Source of the DNA: Bacillus subtilis
GTDB taxonomy: Bacteria > Pseudomonadota > Alphaproteobacteria > Rhizobiales > Rhizobiaceae
Reading direction: 5' to 3'
Length of the DNA: 64,000 nt
Assembly (NCBI GenBank): GCA_021733665.1
Contig: JAHREI010000001.1
Location: 248,001 to 312,000, forward strand
Both the position numbers and the translations under genes were made by a program. The notes under the pieces were generated by a model. That model was given only the letters and a program-made list of their open reading frames with translations. It was not told the DNA's origin and did no database searches. This document shows, one piece after another, positions 55,433 to 64,000 of this stretch. Within the stretch, counting starts at the first letter, position 1. Each line of letters begins with the position of its first letter.

Positions 55433-57325
55433 TTATGTTTTACCAAGCTGTGCGGCTTTCTCGTGATCATACCACCAGTAGAATTCCGGATAGCCGCCAT
55501 AAGGCGCTGCTTCCCTCATTCCGAATTTGTCCCAGTAGGCAATCAATTTGCCGCCTGCCGACCAGCAAGGAATCCAGTCACGCCGATAGCGAAGCAACCG
55601 GTCGAGGACGCGAATGGTTGCAGTCATATTTTCGCGATTGTCAGCCTGTGCCACATCATCCAGCAATGCGTCAATTAAAGGGCTGCTGGTGCCGGTATAA
55701 TTCTGCGAGCCCGGCAGGTCGACACTTTCAGAACCATACATTACCGCCAATGTGGCTCTGTCCGGTGTTGCAGACGAACTGGAAGCAAAGCCGATCATGT
55801 CGTAGTCAAAATCCAGCTGGCGCTTCTGATAAGTCGCGGCTTCAGCCATACGTACTTCTGCATTAATCCCGATTGCCTGAAGATTTTTAATCATCGGGTT
55901 ATAGACACGGTTAAAACCGTCAGAATTGTTGAGAATTTCCAGCGTGAAAATCTGTCCGTTTTTATCAACGAGCCATTTGCTCTGACGTTGATAACCGGCT
56001 TCCTGCATCAATTGGGCAGCACGGCGCAATTGTTCGCGGTTGCGGCCACTGCCGTCTGTGACCGGCATCGTGACTGGATCATTAAGCAGTGCCGTGCGTG
56101 TGGCATCATCCATCAAACCCGCATGGCGGGTAATAATAACCTGTTCCTCAGCGGATGCTTTGCCCTGTGCCTCAAAGGCGGAATTGCTGAAATTGGATTG
56201 CTGCCGCTGATACAGATCACTGAACAGGTTGCGGTTGCTCCACTCGAAGTCAAAGCACAGCCCGATCGCTTCCCGCACCCGCGGATCGCGAAAACGCTCG
56301 CGACGTTGATTAAGCGCCCAGCTTTGCATCGACGGAATTTTCCATGCAGGAAAGCGCTTGCGAATAACTTTGCCACTTTGCACCGCGCTGAAATCGTAAT
56401 CATTAGCCCATGATTTCGAAACGCTTTCCGCACGCCAGTCGAGAATACCTTTTTTGAAAGCCTCAAAAGCCGGTTGTCTGTCGCGGAAAAACTCAATGCG
56501 AATACGGTCGAAATTATTGGAGCCGATATTCACATTGAGGTCTTTGCCCCAATAATCTTCATGACGCAGATATTCGATATATTGTCCGGCTGACATTGCG
56601 CCGACTTTATATGCACCGGAACCGAGCGGAACAGTCAGGCTGTTTCCGTCAAAACTATGCTGTGTATAAAAGGCTTTAGAGAGTACAGGTAACGTAACCA
56701 TGCTGGTGATCAGGCGGCGGTTCTGTCCGGCATTCTCTCCTTTGAGAGTCAGGCGCAGATGATAGTCATCTTCCGCAACTGCATTCTCCATTTTGGCGAG
56801 CAGCAAGCGCAGAGCGGGGTGTCCTTTTTCTTTGAGAAGATCATAGCTGAAGGCTGCATCATGGGCAGTCACCGGCGTGTTGTCATGGAAACGGGCTTCT
56901 TCGCGCAGCTTGAAGCGATAGCTCTTGCCGTCCTCGCTGACGGTAACATTTTCAGCCAGTAAGCCATATACCGCATCCGGTTCGTCCAGCGAGCGGGTCA
57001 TCAGACTGTCAAAGCAGGATTCCATCCGTGGCGGTGCATCGCCCAGCGCTGAAAAAGTGTTGAGCGTGTTGAATGTGTCAGGTGCCTGATTAAGCGTCCA
57101 TTCATTCACTGCAAACCGGAATATTCCGCCTTTCGGTGCCTGAGGATTGATATAATCAAAATGGTTGAAACCGGCCGGATATTTCAGATCGTCAAATACG
57201 GCTAGTCCGTGAACCGCGGTATTCGCACCGCCTTGCGCTCTGGCACGAAAAGGCAGAGCAGCGCTGCATGCTGCTGCTCCGCTGAGTACCATCAGTTTGC
57301 GTCTGTTTATCGTAGCTTCTGCCAT
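55433..57325 (-). CDS. yejA2: Peptide-binding protein YejA, second copy
   Basis: A 630-residue periplasmic solute-binding protein of the peptide/nickel family (SBP type 5). The N-terminus INRRKLMVLSGAAACSAAL has a twin-arginine RRKLM pattern, suggesting Tat export, then FRARA as cleavage site. The core has YPAGFNHFDYINPQAPKGG and SLTVPLGSGAYKVG. It resembles its neighbour yejA1 along its whole length but lacks its Sec-type signal. Brucella has the same yejA1-yejA2 pair. Different peptide ranges for the two are plausible but unproven. Confidence 0.93.
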   Translation of the reverse strand: MAEATINRRKLMVLSGAAACSAALPFRARAQGGANTAVHGLAVFDDLKYPAGFNHFDYINPQAPKGGIFRFAVNEWTLNQAPDTFNTLNTFSALGDAPPRMESCFDSLMTRSLDEPDAVYGLLAENVTVSEDGKSYRFKLREEARFHDNTPVTAHDAAFSYDLLKEKGHPALRLLLAKMENAVAEDDYHLRLTLKGENAGQNRRLITSMVTLPVLSKAFYTQHSFDGNSLTVPLGSGAYKVGAMSAGQYIEYLRHEDYWGKDLNVNIGSNNFDRIRIEFFRDRQPAFEAFKKGILDWRAESVSKSWANDYDFSAVQSGKVIRKRFPAWKIPSMQSWALNQRRERFRDPRVREAIGLCFDFEWSNRNLFSDLYQRQQSNFSNSAFEAQGKASAEEQVIITRHAGLMDDATRTALLNDPVTMPVTDGSGRNREQLRRAAQLMQEAGYQRQSKWLVDKNGQIFTLEILNNSDGFNRVYNPMIKNLQAIGINAEVRMAEAATYQKRQLDFDYDMIGFASSSSATPDRATLAVMYGSESVDLPGSQNYTGTSSPLIDALLDDVAQADNRENMTATIRVLDRLLRYRRDWIPCWSAGGKLIAYWDKFGMREAAPYGGYPEFYWWYDHEKAAQLGKT

Positions 57326-57417
57326 AATCCGCCTCCTGCCTTGTGGTTTAGATCCGATTGGGTATCAAGCTCAAAAAATGCGAGTCAAAATACAAGACCA
57401 AACCAGAGTGAGCCATT

Positions 57418-59268
57418 TTATGGTTTTGGTTTTATCCACCAGGAGAAAGGATCAATCCCTGCATAATCCGGCTGCTTATCGGGAAGGCCAAATTTATTCC
57501 AATAAGCGACATTGATTTTATCGGAATACCATTGCGGCACGGTGTAATAATTCCACAGCAGTACACGGTCGAGAGCACGGGTGGCCGCCACCAGTTCATC
57601 GCGGTCTTTGGCGTAGACAACACGGTCGATCAGCTTGTCGATAGCCGGATTTTTGATGCCGGAATAGTTTTTGCTGCCTTTCAGATCGGCAGACTTGGCG
57701 CTCCACATTTCCCGTTGTTCATTGCCGGGAGACTGGCTCTGCACGACAATCGAGCTGATGGCGTCATAATCGAAGTCATTAACCCGTGCCTGATATTGCG
57801 CGTCATCAACCACTCTTAAGGATGCATTGATACCAATACGGCGCAGATTGTTGATGAACGGGCTGACGACACGCTCGTCATTCGGATTGTTTGTCAGAAA
57901 CTCAATGGTAAAAACCTCACCTTTGTCATTGGTGAGTTTACCGTCTTTCACTGTCCATCCGGCTTGCGCAAGCAGATCAAGAGCATGGCGCATATTGGTA
58001 CGGGTCGCCTGCGGGGTGTCAAAGACCGGCAGCTTATACGGCTTGGAGAAAACGGCTTCCGGAACTTCACCACGCACAGTTTCAAGAATTTTCAGCTCTG
58101 CTTCTGAAGGTAATCCGGAAGAGGCCAGATCAATACCGGCAAAATAGCTTTCAATCCGCTGATACTGATTGAAAAACAGCATGCGGTTCATGCTTTCAAA
58201 ATCAAATACCCAGTTCAGTGCTTCGCGAACCCGTACATCCTGAAATTTGGCTTTGCGGGTATTCAGGAATGTGCCTTGCATACGCCCTGCTGCATGCATC
58301 GGGAAGCTGGCTTTGATGACATCACCACGCTCATAGGCCGGAAAATTATACTGCTCATGCCAGCGCTGGGCGATGTTTTCAACGCGGAAGTCATAGGTGC
58401 CGCCCTTTTTAAAGGCTTCCCATGTTGCGTCATTATTCAGGAAATATTCGTATTTCACCTGATCAAAATTATTGCGGCCGACCTGCGTTGGCTGGTCCTT
58501 GCCCCAATAGTCATCCACGCGCTGCCATGTGATTGACTTACCCGGATTAACGGCGCCGATTTTATACGCGCCGGAGCCGAGCGGAATTTCTAGTGTCGGG
58601 CGGCTGATATCACGTTGCTTGCCGTTTTTATCTTTGCCTTCCCACCAATGTTTCGGCAGTACGACAAGATCGCCCATGATATTGGGCAATTCACGGTTAC
58701 CGCTCTTGTCAAATGTAAAGGTGACTTCGTTGTCGCCGGTTTTCTCGGCTTTGACGACATCTGCATAATAGCGGTTATAGAGCGGTGATTGTTTTTTCAG
58801 TGTGTCAAACGACCAGATCACATCTTCAACGCTGATCGAGGTTTTGTCGTGCCATGCGGCTTTCGGATTGAGGCGGAATTTAACCCAGGAAAAATCATCC
58901 GGATATTGCATCGCTTCGGCAACCATCCCGTAGGTGGTCGAGCTCTGATCCATCGACTGATCCATCAGGGTGTCATAGAGCATACCGCCGCCGAAATTGG
59001 CGAGACCAGCCGCCGCAACACCCTGAACCACATAAGGATTCAGGCTGTCAAAAGTACCGACAGTAACCTGATTGAGTGTGCCGCCTTTAGGAGCATCCGG
59101 ATTGACGTAGTCATAGTGCTTAAAGCCTGCGGGATATTTCGGCTCACCGGTCAGGCTGTTGGCATGGCGCCATTGCAGACCATTGTCTGGTGCTTTTTCC
59201 TGAGCGGAAGCCAAACTGCCATACAGGCTTAAACCTGCGATAAGCATAATCCGCAATGCTGTTTTCAT
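57418..59268 (-). CDS. yejA1: Peptide-binding protein YejA, first copy
   Basis: A 616-residue periplasmic solute-binding protein, first in the yejA1-yejA2-yejB-yejE-yejF-ghrA series. A Sec signal peptide is clear (LRIMLIAGLSLYGSLASAQ). The binding domain includes YPAGFKHYDYVNPDAPKGGT and TLEIPLGSGAYKIGAVNPGK. It resembles yejA2 at the residue level but the two differ widely, so the duplication is old. ATG 59268 is preferred to 59292 because the signal peptide begins there. A promoter probably lies in 59269-59393. Confidence 0.94.
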   Translation of the reverse strand: MKTALRIMLIAGLSLYGSLASAQEKAPDNGLQWRHANSLTGEPKYPAGFKHYDYVNPDAPKGGTLNQVTVGTFDSLNPYVVQGVAAAGLANFGGGMLYDTLMDQSMDQSSTTYGMVAEAMQYPDDFSWVKFRLNPKAAWHDKTSISVEDVIWSFDTLKKQSPLYNRYYADVVKAEKTGDNEVTFTFDKSGNRELPNIMGDLVVLPKHWWEGKDKNGKQRDISRPTLEIPLGSGAYKIGAVNPGKSITWQRVDDYWGKDQPTQVGRNNFDQVKYEYFLNNDATWEAFKKGGTYDFRVENIAQRWHEQYNFPAYERGDVIKASFPMHAAGRMQGTFLNTRKAKFQDVRVREALNWVFDFESMNRMLFFNQYQRIESYFAGIDLASSGLPSEAELKILETVRGEVPEAVFSKPYKLPVFDTPQATRTNMRHALDLLAQAGWTVKDGKLTNDKGEVFTIEFLTNNPNDERVVSPFINNLRRIGINASLRVVDDAQYQARVNDFDYDAISSIVVQSQSPGNEQREMWSAKSADLKGSKNYSGIKNPAIDKLIDRVVYAKDRDELVAATRALDRVLLWNYYTVPQWYSDKINVAYWNKFGLPDKQPDYAGIDPFSWWIKPKP

Positions 59269-59393
59269 TCCGCCACCCGATAATTTGCCCATAAGGATAA
59301 ACTGCCACTTTAATGATCCCTGTGTTAATTAAAAGGGAAAGCAGGCAGAAGCAGAGCAAAAATCGGGCTTGCGGAATTAAATCTTTGTAATGA

Positions 59394-59618
59394 TCAGGCT
59401 TTCTTGACGAACTCGGTCTTCAGAACCAGACCTTTGACCTGTTTGGTGTTGCACTCAACTTCACCATCACGGCCGTTCAGGCGGATATTTTTGACCAGTG
59501 TACCGCGCTTAATTGTTTCCGAAGTGCCTTTGACCTTGAGGTCTTTGATCAGGGTGACGGAGTCGCCGTCCTGCAGCTGAGCGCCGTTGCTGTCGCGTAC
59601 AATTACTTCATCAGACAT
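59394..59618 (-). CDS. PhnA-like zinc-ribbon family protein, short form
   Basis: A 74-residue protein matching the C-terminal domain of the PhnA/YjdM family (VIVRDSNGAQLQDGDSVTLI then DLKVKGTSETIKRGTLVKNI and VKGLVLKTEFVKKA). It lacks the N-terminal zinc-ribbon of longer members. Despite the name, a role in phosphonate use is not established for this family. Start ATG has AAGGAAC upstream. It follows a terminator for the upstream cytochrome gene. Confidence 0.85.
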   Translation of the reverse strand: MSDEVIVRDSNGAQLQDGDSVTLIKDLKVKGTSETIKRGTLVKNIRLNGRDGEVECNTKQVKGLVLKTEFVKKA

Positions 59619-59634
59619 GAATGTAGTTCCTTCT

Positions 59635-59665
59635 AAAAATAAAAGCCGGGCTTTGAGCCCGGCTT
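59635..59665 (-). terminator. Rho-independent terminator after cytochrome c gene
   Basis: AAGCCGGGC and GCCCGGCTT form a perfect stem with a 5-base loop, followed on the minus strand by TTTATTTTTAG. It ends 26 bases past the cytochrome stop and overlaps the phnA-like gene's 5' region. Confidence 0.88.
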
Positions 59666-59690
59666 AGCGATCAGAAACTGATCGTTGATG

Positions 59691-60395
59691 TTAATTTGCA
59701 GGCTGTGGTGCCGGTGCTTCCGGTGTTGCAGGCGCCGGAGCTGGTGTTTCTGCGGCCGGTTCCTGTGTCGCAGGTGCCTCTGCAGGTTTTTCTTCCGCAG
59801 GCTTTGCTTCTTCAGCCGGTTTTGTCTCTTCAGCAGGTGCTGCAGCATCCGGTGAGGGCAGTGGTGCAGGATTGTCAGACAAGGAGCGCAGATAAGCGAT
59901 CAGATCAGCGCGTTCATTGTCTTTTTTCAGCCCTGCAAAGCCCATGGCTGTGCCTTTGATGTAACCTTTCGGAGAAGTCAAAAAGTGGCTGAGATGATCA
60001 TAATCCCAAACTTTTCCGCCTTCGGCAAAGGCTTTCATCGATGCTGAGTAGCTGAAGTCTGAGACTTCTGCCACAGGGCGATTTACAACGTCCCAAAGAT
60101 GCGGGCCGACTTTGTTCGCGCCACCTTTTTCAGATGTATGGCAAGCTGCACAGCGTTTAAACACGGTTGCACCGCGTGCAGGATCAGCTGATGCCAGCAA
60201 TGTCGCGATAGGTACAGCAGCCGGTGCTTCTTTGCCGGCAGCCGGTGCGCCACCTTCGGAGGCTGCAATAGCATAACCTTCAGTTTCAGGATGCGGCGTC
60301 GAAAAAATCGCATCGGAAGAAATACCAATGGTCATGGCAATAAAAACGGTGGCCAGAAAGGCCATGATATATTTATTGGACTGAGACGAATTCAT
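59691..60395 (-). CDS. cycM: Membrane-anchored cytochrome c (CycM type)
   Basis: A class I cytochrome c with an uncleaved N-terminal membrane anchor ([17 protein letters not shown]), resembling the CycM cytochromes of Rhizobiales that donate electrons to aa3 oxidase. The 234-residue product has the heme motif CAACH at about 82-86 and the axial methionine in [11 protein letters not shown]. Unusual is a C-terminal tail of about 50 residues rich in Ala/Pro/Glu ([20 protein letters not shown] and on), with repeated KPAEE units. It is divergent from kdsB. Confidence 0.9.
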   Translation of the reverse strand: MNSSQSNKYIMAFLATVFIAMTIGISSDAIFSTPHPETEGYAIAASEGGAPAAGKEAPAAVPIATLLASADPARGATVFKRCAACHTSEKGGANKVGPHLWDVVNRPVAEVSDFSYSASMKAFAEGGKVWDYDHLSHFLTSPKGYIKGTAMGFAGLKKDNERADLIAYLRSLSDNPAPLPSPDAAAPAEETKPAEEAKPAEEKPAEAPATQEPAAETPAPAPATPEAPAPQPAN

Positions 60396-60579
60396 ATGGC
60401 CGCTAGCGCTCCTGTTCCCCCAACGCCTTTAGCTTGGCGGTGATATTTAGTCTGTCTTAGGGGAGGATAGCCCTCCATTTTACTGACCTTTGCCGGAAAC
60501 TAGGTCTTTTGCTTGACGCTGGCAACACCTATAAGAACAGCTGCACCCGTGACTTTTTGACACTTTCGGATGAAACCTT

Positions 60580-61323
60580 ATGTCTAAGCCGTTTAAATCA
60601 CTGATCCTGATCCCAGCCCGTATGGCCTCAACGCGTCTACCCGGCAAACCACTGGCAGACATTGCCGGCAAGCCGATGATTGTTCATGTCGCGGAGCGTG
60701 CCGTTGCCTCCGGTCTGGGGCGCGTGGTGGTTGCAACCGACAGTACCGAGATTAAAGAGGCCGTGGAAGCACATGGTCTTGAAGCCGTGATGACACGCGG
60801 GGATCATGAATCCGGTTCCGATCGAATTTATGAGGCACTTCAACTTATTGATCCCAATAAAGAATTCGATGCGGTTATCAATGTGCAGGGCGATCTGCCA
60901 ACCATTGATCCGGCATTGATGAAGACTGCTCTACAGCCGCTCATCGAAGGGCCTGCGGATATCGCGACCCTTGGTGTTGAGATCAGTGATATCCAAGAAA
61001 AGACCAATCCGAATGTGGTGAAAATTGTCGGTTCGCCTTTGGCTGAACCAAATAAGCTGCGTGCGCTCTATTTCACCCGCGCCACAGCGCCTTATGGTGA
61101 CGGGCCGCTTTATCATCATATCGGCCTTTACGCCTATCGCCGTGAAGCGCTAGAGAAATTCGTCGCACTCGGCCAGTCCGTGCTGGAAATCCGCGAAAAA
61201 CTGGAACAGTTACGGGCGCTGGAAGCGGGTATGCGAATCGATGTGGAAGTGGTTCAATCCTTCCCGCTCGGTGTGGATACACCGGAGGATCTGGAGAAAG
61301 CACGGCAGGTTTTGTCGCGCTGA
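60580..61323 (+). CDS. kdsB: 3-deoxy-manno-octulosonate cytidylyltransferase
   Basis: KdsB activates Kdo with CTP for lipopolysaccharide core synthesis. The 247-residue length is typical, and the nucleotide-binding start [20 protein letters not shown], the segment [15 protein letters not shown]-type ([20 protein letters not shown]) and [13 protein letters not shown] are present. The start ATG 60580 has only a weak site. It precedes pheA, as in Brucella. Confidence 0.96.
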   Translation: MSKPFKSLILIPARMASTRLPGKPLADIAGKPMIVHVAERAVASGLGRVVVATDSTEIKEAVEAHGLEAVMTRGDHESGSDRIYEALQLIDPNKEFDAVINVQGDLPTIDPALMKTALQPLIEGPADIATLGVEISDIQEKTNPNVVKIVGSPLAEPNKLRALYFTRATAPYGDGPLYHHIGLYAYRREALEKFVALGQSVLEIREKLEQLRALEAGMRIDVEVVQSFPLGVDTPEDLEKARQVLSR

Positions 61324-61374
61324 TCTGTAAAATAACGGAAAAGCATTTCTAAACTTAAGTCAAAGGCACCAAAA

Positions 61375-62241
61375 ATGGCAGCGAAGACCAATAAAATAGC
61401 GTTTCAGGGTGAACCGGGAGCAAATTCCGACACGGCCTGCCGCAATATGTTTCCGACAATGGAGCCGCTGCCATGTGCAACTTTTGAAGACGCGTTTAAT
61501 GCCGTTGAAAATGGTGAAGCCGATCTGGCAATGATTCCGATTGAAAATACGCTGGCCGGTCGCGTCGCGGATATTCATCATCTTTTGCCGGAATCGCGTC
61601 TGCATATTATCGGCGAATATTTCCTGCCGATCCATTTTCAGCTGATGGTGCTTCCGGGCACCAAAAAGGAAGACATTAAGAGCGTTCACAGCCATATTCA
61701 TGCGCTGGGACAATGCCGTAAAATCATTCGCGGCAATGGCTGGAAGCCGGTTATTGCCGGTGATACAGCAGGCGCTGCCCGTCAGGTGGCTGATCTGGGC
61801 GATAAGAGCAAAGCGGCCTTAGCACCGTTACTGGCTGCGGAACTCTATGGTCTTGAGATTTTGCAGAACAATGTCGAAGACGCCGAAAACAATATTACAC
61901 GTTTCGTTGTGCTGTCGAAGCAGGAGCAATGGGCACCGCGCAAGTCACCGGATGAATTGATGGTGACGACTTTTGTGTTCCGCGTGCGCAACGTTCCGGC
62001 AGCGCTCTATAAAGCAATGGGCGGCTTTGCCACCAACGGCATCAATATGACCAAGCTGGAAAGCTACCAGATCGGCGGTACTTTCATGGCAACGCAGTTC
62101 TATGCGGATATTGAAGGTCATCCGGATGATCGTTCCGTGCAGCTTGCACTGGAAGAACTGGCTTTCTTCACCAAGGAAGTGCGCATTGTTGGTGTTTATC
62201 CGGGCAGTGAAAACCGTAAACAATTGCTAGCGGCAGAATAA
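61375..62241 (+). CDS. pheA: Prephenate dehydratase
   Basis: PheA converts prephenate to phenylpyruvate in phenylalanine synthesis. The 288-residue product is the monofunctional form (no chorismate mutase domain). The PDT domain has KIAFQGEPGANSDTACR and the catalytic TRF in NNITRFVVLSK. The ACT regulatory domain (about 195-270) contains the effector-binding segment ATNGINMTKLESYQIGGTFM. ATG 61375 has AAAGG upstream. It follows kdsB by 51 bases and ends at a strong terminator. Confidence 0.97.
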   Translation: MAAKTNKIAFQGEPGANSDTACRNMFPTMEPLPCATFEDAFNAVENGEADLAMIPIENTLAGRVADIHHLLPESRLHIIGEYFLPIHFQLMVLPGTKKEDIKSVHSHIHALGQCRKIIRGNGWKPVIAGDTAGAARQVADLGDKSKAALAPLLAAELYGLEILQNNVEDAENNITRFVVLSKQEQWAPRKSPDELMVTTFVFRVRNVPAALYKAMGGFATNGINMTKLESYQIGGTFMATQFYADIEGHPDDRSVQLALEELAFFTKEVRIVGVYPGSENRKQLLAAE

Positions 62242-62261
62242 AAACGGCTGAAACTGATTAT

Positions 62262-62293
62262 AAAAAGCGCCGGAGTGATCCGGCGCTTTTTTT
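62262..62293. terminator. Bidirectional terminator between pheA and nudC
   Basis: An A run, GCGCCGG, a 6-base loop, CCGGCGC and a T run form a symmetrical terminator in the 50-base gap between convergent genes, so it serves pheA and nudC alike. Confidence 0.92.
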
Positions 62294-63260
62294 ATGAGTT
62301 TTCTACCCAATGGCGTATCAGTGCGCTGGCAATCGCGCCGGCTGGCGGGGTACGTAGGCCTAGCTGATGGATATTATCCAGCATAGCTCTGGCTTCTTCA
62401 CGGGTAAACCAGCCACCGTCCTCCAGCTCGTCATGGTCAAGATTAAGCTCGCCAGACAGGCTCTGTGCGAAACAACCGATCATCAGGGAATAGGGAAACG
62501 GCCATGGCTGGCTGGCGTGATAGGTGACCTGCCCAACAGGCAGGCCTGATTCTTCACGCACTTCACGCCGGACGGCATTTTCTATTGTTTCTCCCGGCTC
62601 GACAAATCCGGCAAGGCAGGAATAAGTTAGTGGTGCAAAATGCGGGCTGCGTGCCAGCAGACAGCGTTCTCCGGATGGCGACTGGTGCGTGACGAGCATG
62701 ATCACTACCGGATCAGTACGTGGAAAATGCTCGGCAGTGCAGGATGTGCAAACCCGTTTGAAACCGCCAATACGCATTTCGGTTTCATGGCCGCAACGCC
62801 CGCAAAAGCGATGGGTTCTATGCCATGCAAGAAGGGCTGCCGCTTGTGCAACCATACCGCTATCTGCGGGGCTTAGCAGATTATGCGTGTAAAGTGCGCG
62901 ATATTCGGAGGCTTCAAGTGCCGGAGGAAGCGCTTCGGGATCAAGGCCGGTATCCAGCGCAAGATAGGCAGTGCCTGCTGCTTCCCCTAGCAAAATCAGA
63001 TTATTTTTACCGTACTCATCCGTACCAATTTGCAGATGACGGACTTCCACATGACTGAATAAAGCGCGGTGTTCCGATATGCCTTGTTTGAGCAGGATTT
63101 TACCGCGTGCAAACAGTAAAAACTGCGCATCAGGATTGGCCAATGCACTCGGCAGACTGGTTTCATCACGTTTTTCAGCCTGCGGATCAAGTGTTTTACC
63201 GGCAAAACCAAGGCCATGATTCTTGTCAGCCATTGCGGCAAATTCAAAATTATGGGGCAT
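62292..63260 (-). CDS. nudC: NADH pyrophosphatase (deNADding Nudix hydrolase)
   Basis: NudC hydrolyses NAD(H) and can remove NAD caps from RNA. The 322-residue product has a zinc ribbon (CGRCGHETEMRIGGFKRVC then SC) at about 155-175, the Nudix box GFVEPGETIENAVRREVREE and, downstream, the SQPWPFPYSLM motif that distinguishes NudC. ATG 63260 is used; GTG 63263 is one codon upstream. Start context is weak. It is preceded by the HIT gene, with only 11 bases between, so the two are probably one transcript. Confidence 0.95.
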   Translation of the reverse strand: MPHNFEFAAMADKNHGLGFAGKTLDPQAEKRDETSLPSALANPDAQFLLFARGKILLKQGISEHRALFSHVEVRHLQIGTDEYGKNNLILLGEAAGTAYLALDTGLDPEALPPALEASEYRALYTHNLLSPADSGMVAQAAALLAWHRTHRFCGRCGHETEMRIGGFKRVCTSCTAEHFPRTDPVVIMLVTHQSPSGERCLLARSPHFAPLTYSCLAGFVEPGETIENAVRREVREESGLPVGQVTYHASQPWPFPYSLMIGCFAQSLSGELNLDHDELEDGGWFTREEARAMLDNIHQLGLRTPPAGAIASALIRHWVENS

Positions 63261-63271
63261 CACAAGTAAAC

Positions 63272-63682
63272 TCAGGCAGAAAGGCGGGCACGTAATTCAT
63301 TGATGAGTTGATGGGCTTCTTCTTCAGTGTAGGGCTCACGTGTGCCATGTCCCCAGACCGGGCCCGGCCATGCCGCATCGCCGCTGTTGCGCGCAATGAT
63401 ATGAATATGCAACTGGCGGACAATATTGCCGAGCGCACCGCTGTTGATCTTCTCACAAGCGGTTGCCTCTTTCATCGCTTCGGCAACCATAGAGGTTTCA
63501 AAACTGAGCATGGTCTGATCGAGCGGGGTCAGCTCGTGAATTTCCGACATATCTGCGCGTTGTGGCACAAGAATCAACCACGGCCAGCGCTTGTCATTCA
63601 TCAAAAGCAGCTGGCACAGGCCAAGCGGACCGATAGGAAATGTGTCGTTTTGCAGACGTTGGTCGAGGGCGAAATCTGGCAT
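63272..63682 (-). CDS. HIT domain protein
   Basis: A 136-residue histidine-triad hydrolase or transferase of unknown substrate. The HIT motif is RQLHIHIIARNSGDAAWP at about 90-107, and the earlier WPWLILVPQRADMSEIHEL strand-helix region is typical of the branch. The third histidine of the canonical HxHxH triad is replaced (LHIHII), as in other proteobacterial relatives. It is probably co-transcribed with nudC, 11 bases downstream. Confidence 0.9.
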   Translation of the reverse strand: MPDFALDQRLQNDTFPIGPLGLCQLLLMNDKRWPWLILVPQRADMSEIHELTPLDQTMLSFETSMVAEAMKEATACEKINSGALGNIVRQLHIHIIARNSGDAAWPGPVWGHGTREPYTEEEAHQLINELRARLSA

Positions 63683-63845
63683 GGTGCTGTGCCTTGTGTA
63701 AAAATGCTGCTTTAGGTTGGTTCAGGCAGTTGGTTTTATTAATTCAGGGCTATTGAACCATAAAATACATGAAAATAATCTCTATTTTTTTTATCTCAGC
63801 TTATTTGAGCCTTGCATTTTGTGTTCAAATTTCCGATATGGAGCG

Positions 63846-63945
63846 CGGGAGGTTGGTGGTGGACGGACCACTCGCCAACCGGGTCAGGTCCGGAAGGAAG
63901 CAGCCCTAACGAGCTCGGCACGGGTCATCGTGCCAGCCTCCCACC
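63846..63945 (+). ncRNA. ffs: Small signal recognition particle RNA (4.5S type)
   Basis: The 4.5S-type SRP RNA pairs with Ffh to target membrane proteins. The conserved apical region GGTCAGGTCCGGAAGG is followed by AAGCAGCC, and the ends GGGAGGTTGG and CCAGCCTCCC pair to close the hairpin. A T run at 63946-63950 is the terminator. The gene lies divergent from the HIT gene near the window's right edge. Confidence 0.95.
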
Positions 63946-64000
63946 TTTTTCTCCCCTGAAATTCAGATTGTTGTGCACGGAAAATCTAAGTTTTCCGAGA

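Noticed and set aside
55433-59268. The two yejA genes as a frameshift-split or recent tandem duplicate
   Set aside because: Both are full length with own signal peptides and have diverged widely along their length, so they are old paralogues.
1-64000. CRISPR arrays, prophage, insertion sequences, integrons, tRNA genes
   Set aside because: No regular direct-repeat array, transposase, integrase, phage gene or cloverleaf tRNA pattern was seen on either strand.

Overview
The window is core chromosome of an alphaproteobacterium. Gene content and order (pnp-rpsO-truB-rbfA-infB-ylxR-nusA-rimP, then metK, lnt and miaB, then rpsT-dnaA-dnaN-recF followed by two yejA genes and yejBEF) match the Hyphomicrobiales, and the Brucella/Ochrobactrum group in particular. 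Base composition looks close to half GC, lower than Brucella itself, so a lower-GC relative such as a Pseudochrobactrum-like genus is plausible. That placement is inference from synteny; no 16S gene is present. There is no prophage, transposase, integrase, CRISPR array, tRNA or rRNA gene. The only stable RNA gene is the small SRP RNA at the right end.

Left part (1-21 kb), almost all on the minus strand: the translation and RNA-decay block (rimP, nusA, ylxR, infB, rbfA, truB, rpsO, pnp), then trmB, metK, an XRE regulator, lnt, and the miaB-phoH-ybeY-corC block, plus a secreted SH3 protein. Middle (21-28 kb): a 2-hydroxyacid dehydrogenase, a divergent tetR/tetA pair with two tet operators, a coupled marR-NlpC/P60 pair and a leucyl aminopeptidase. 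From 27 to 38.7 kb lies a Tad/Flp pilus locus: tadD converges on the cpaA-cpaB-cpaC-cpaD-cpaE-cpaF-tadB-tadC series, and a divergent plus-strand group carries a pilus N-domain protein and two TadE-like pseudopilins. No Flp pilin gene is visible.

Right part (38.8-64 kb): deoB-mutM-echA-rpsT, a 954-base gap with replication-control signals, dnaA, dnaN, recF, a MoeB/ThiF-like E1 enzyme, a GNAT enzyme and a two-subunit aconitase X. On the minus strand follow yejA1-yejA2-yejB-yejE-yejF-ghrA (peptide uptake), phnA and a cytochrome c. Then come kdsB and pheA (plus strand), nudC and a HIT protein (minus), and ffs.

The most interesting signals are non-coding. (1) The rpsT-dnaA gap holds five GANTC sites in 186 bases, a DnaA box, an AT-rich run, an exact TTAA-N7-TTAA CtrA-type site, several hairpins and a short ORF with a strong ribosome-binding site. 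(2) Palindromic intergenic repeats occur at three places, and one supplies the ghrA stop codon. (3) The tet promoter has the classical two-operator geometry inside an otherwise housekeeping region. (4) The metK and nusA-ylxR leaders are rich in hairpins. I see no clearly new multi-gene system; the protein-coding content is mostly well-known families.
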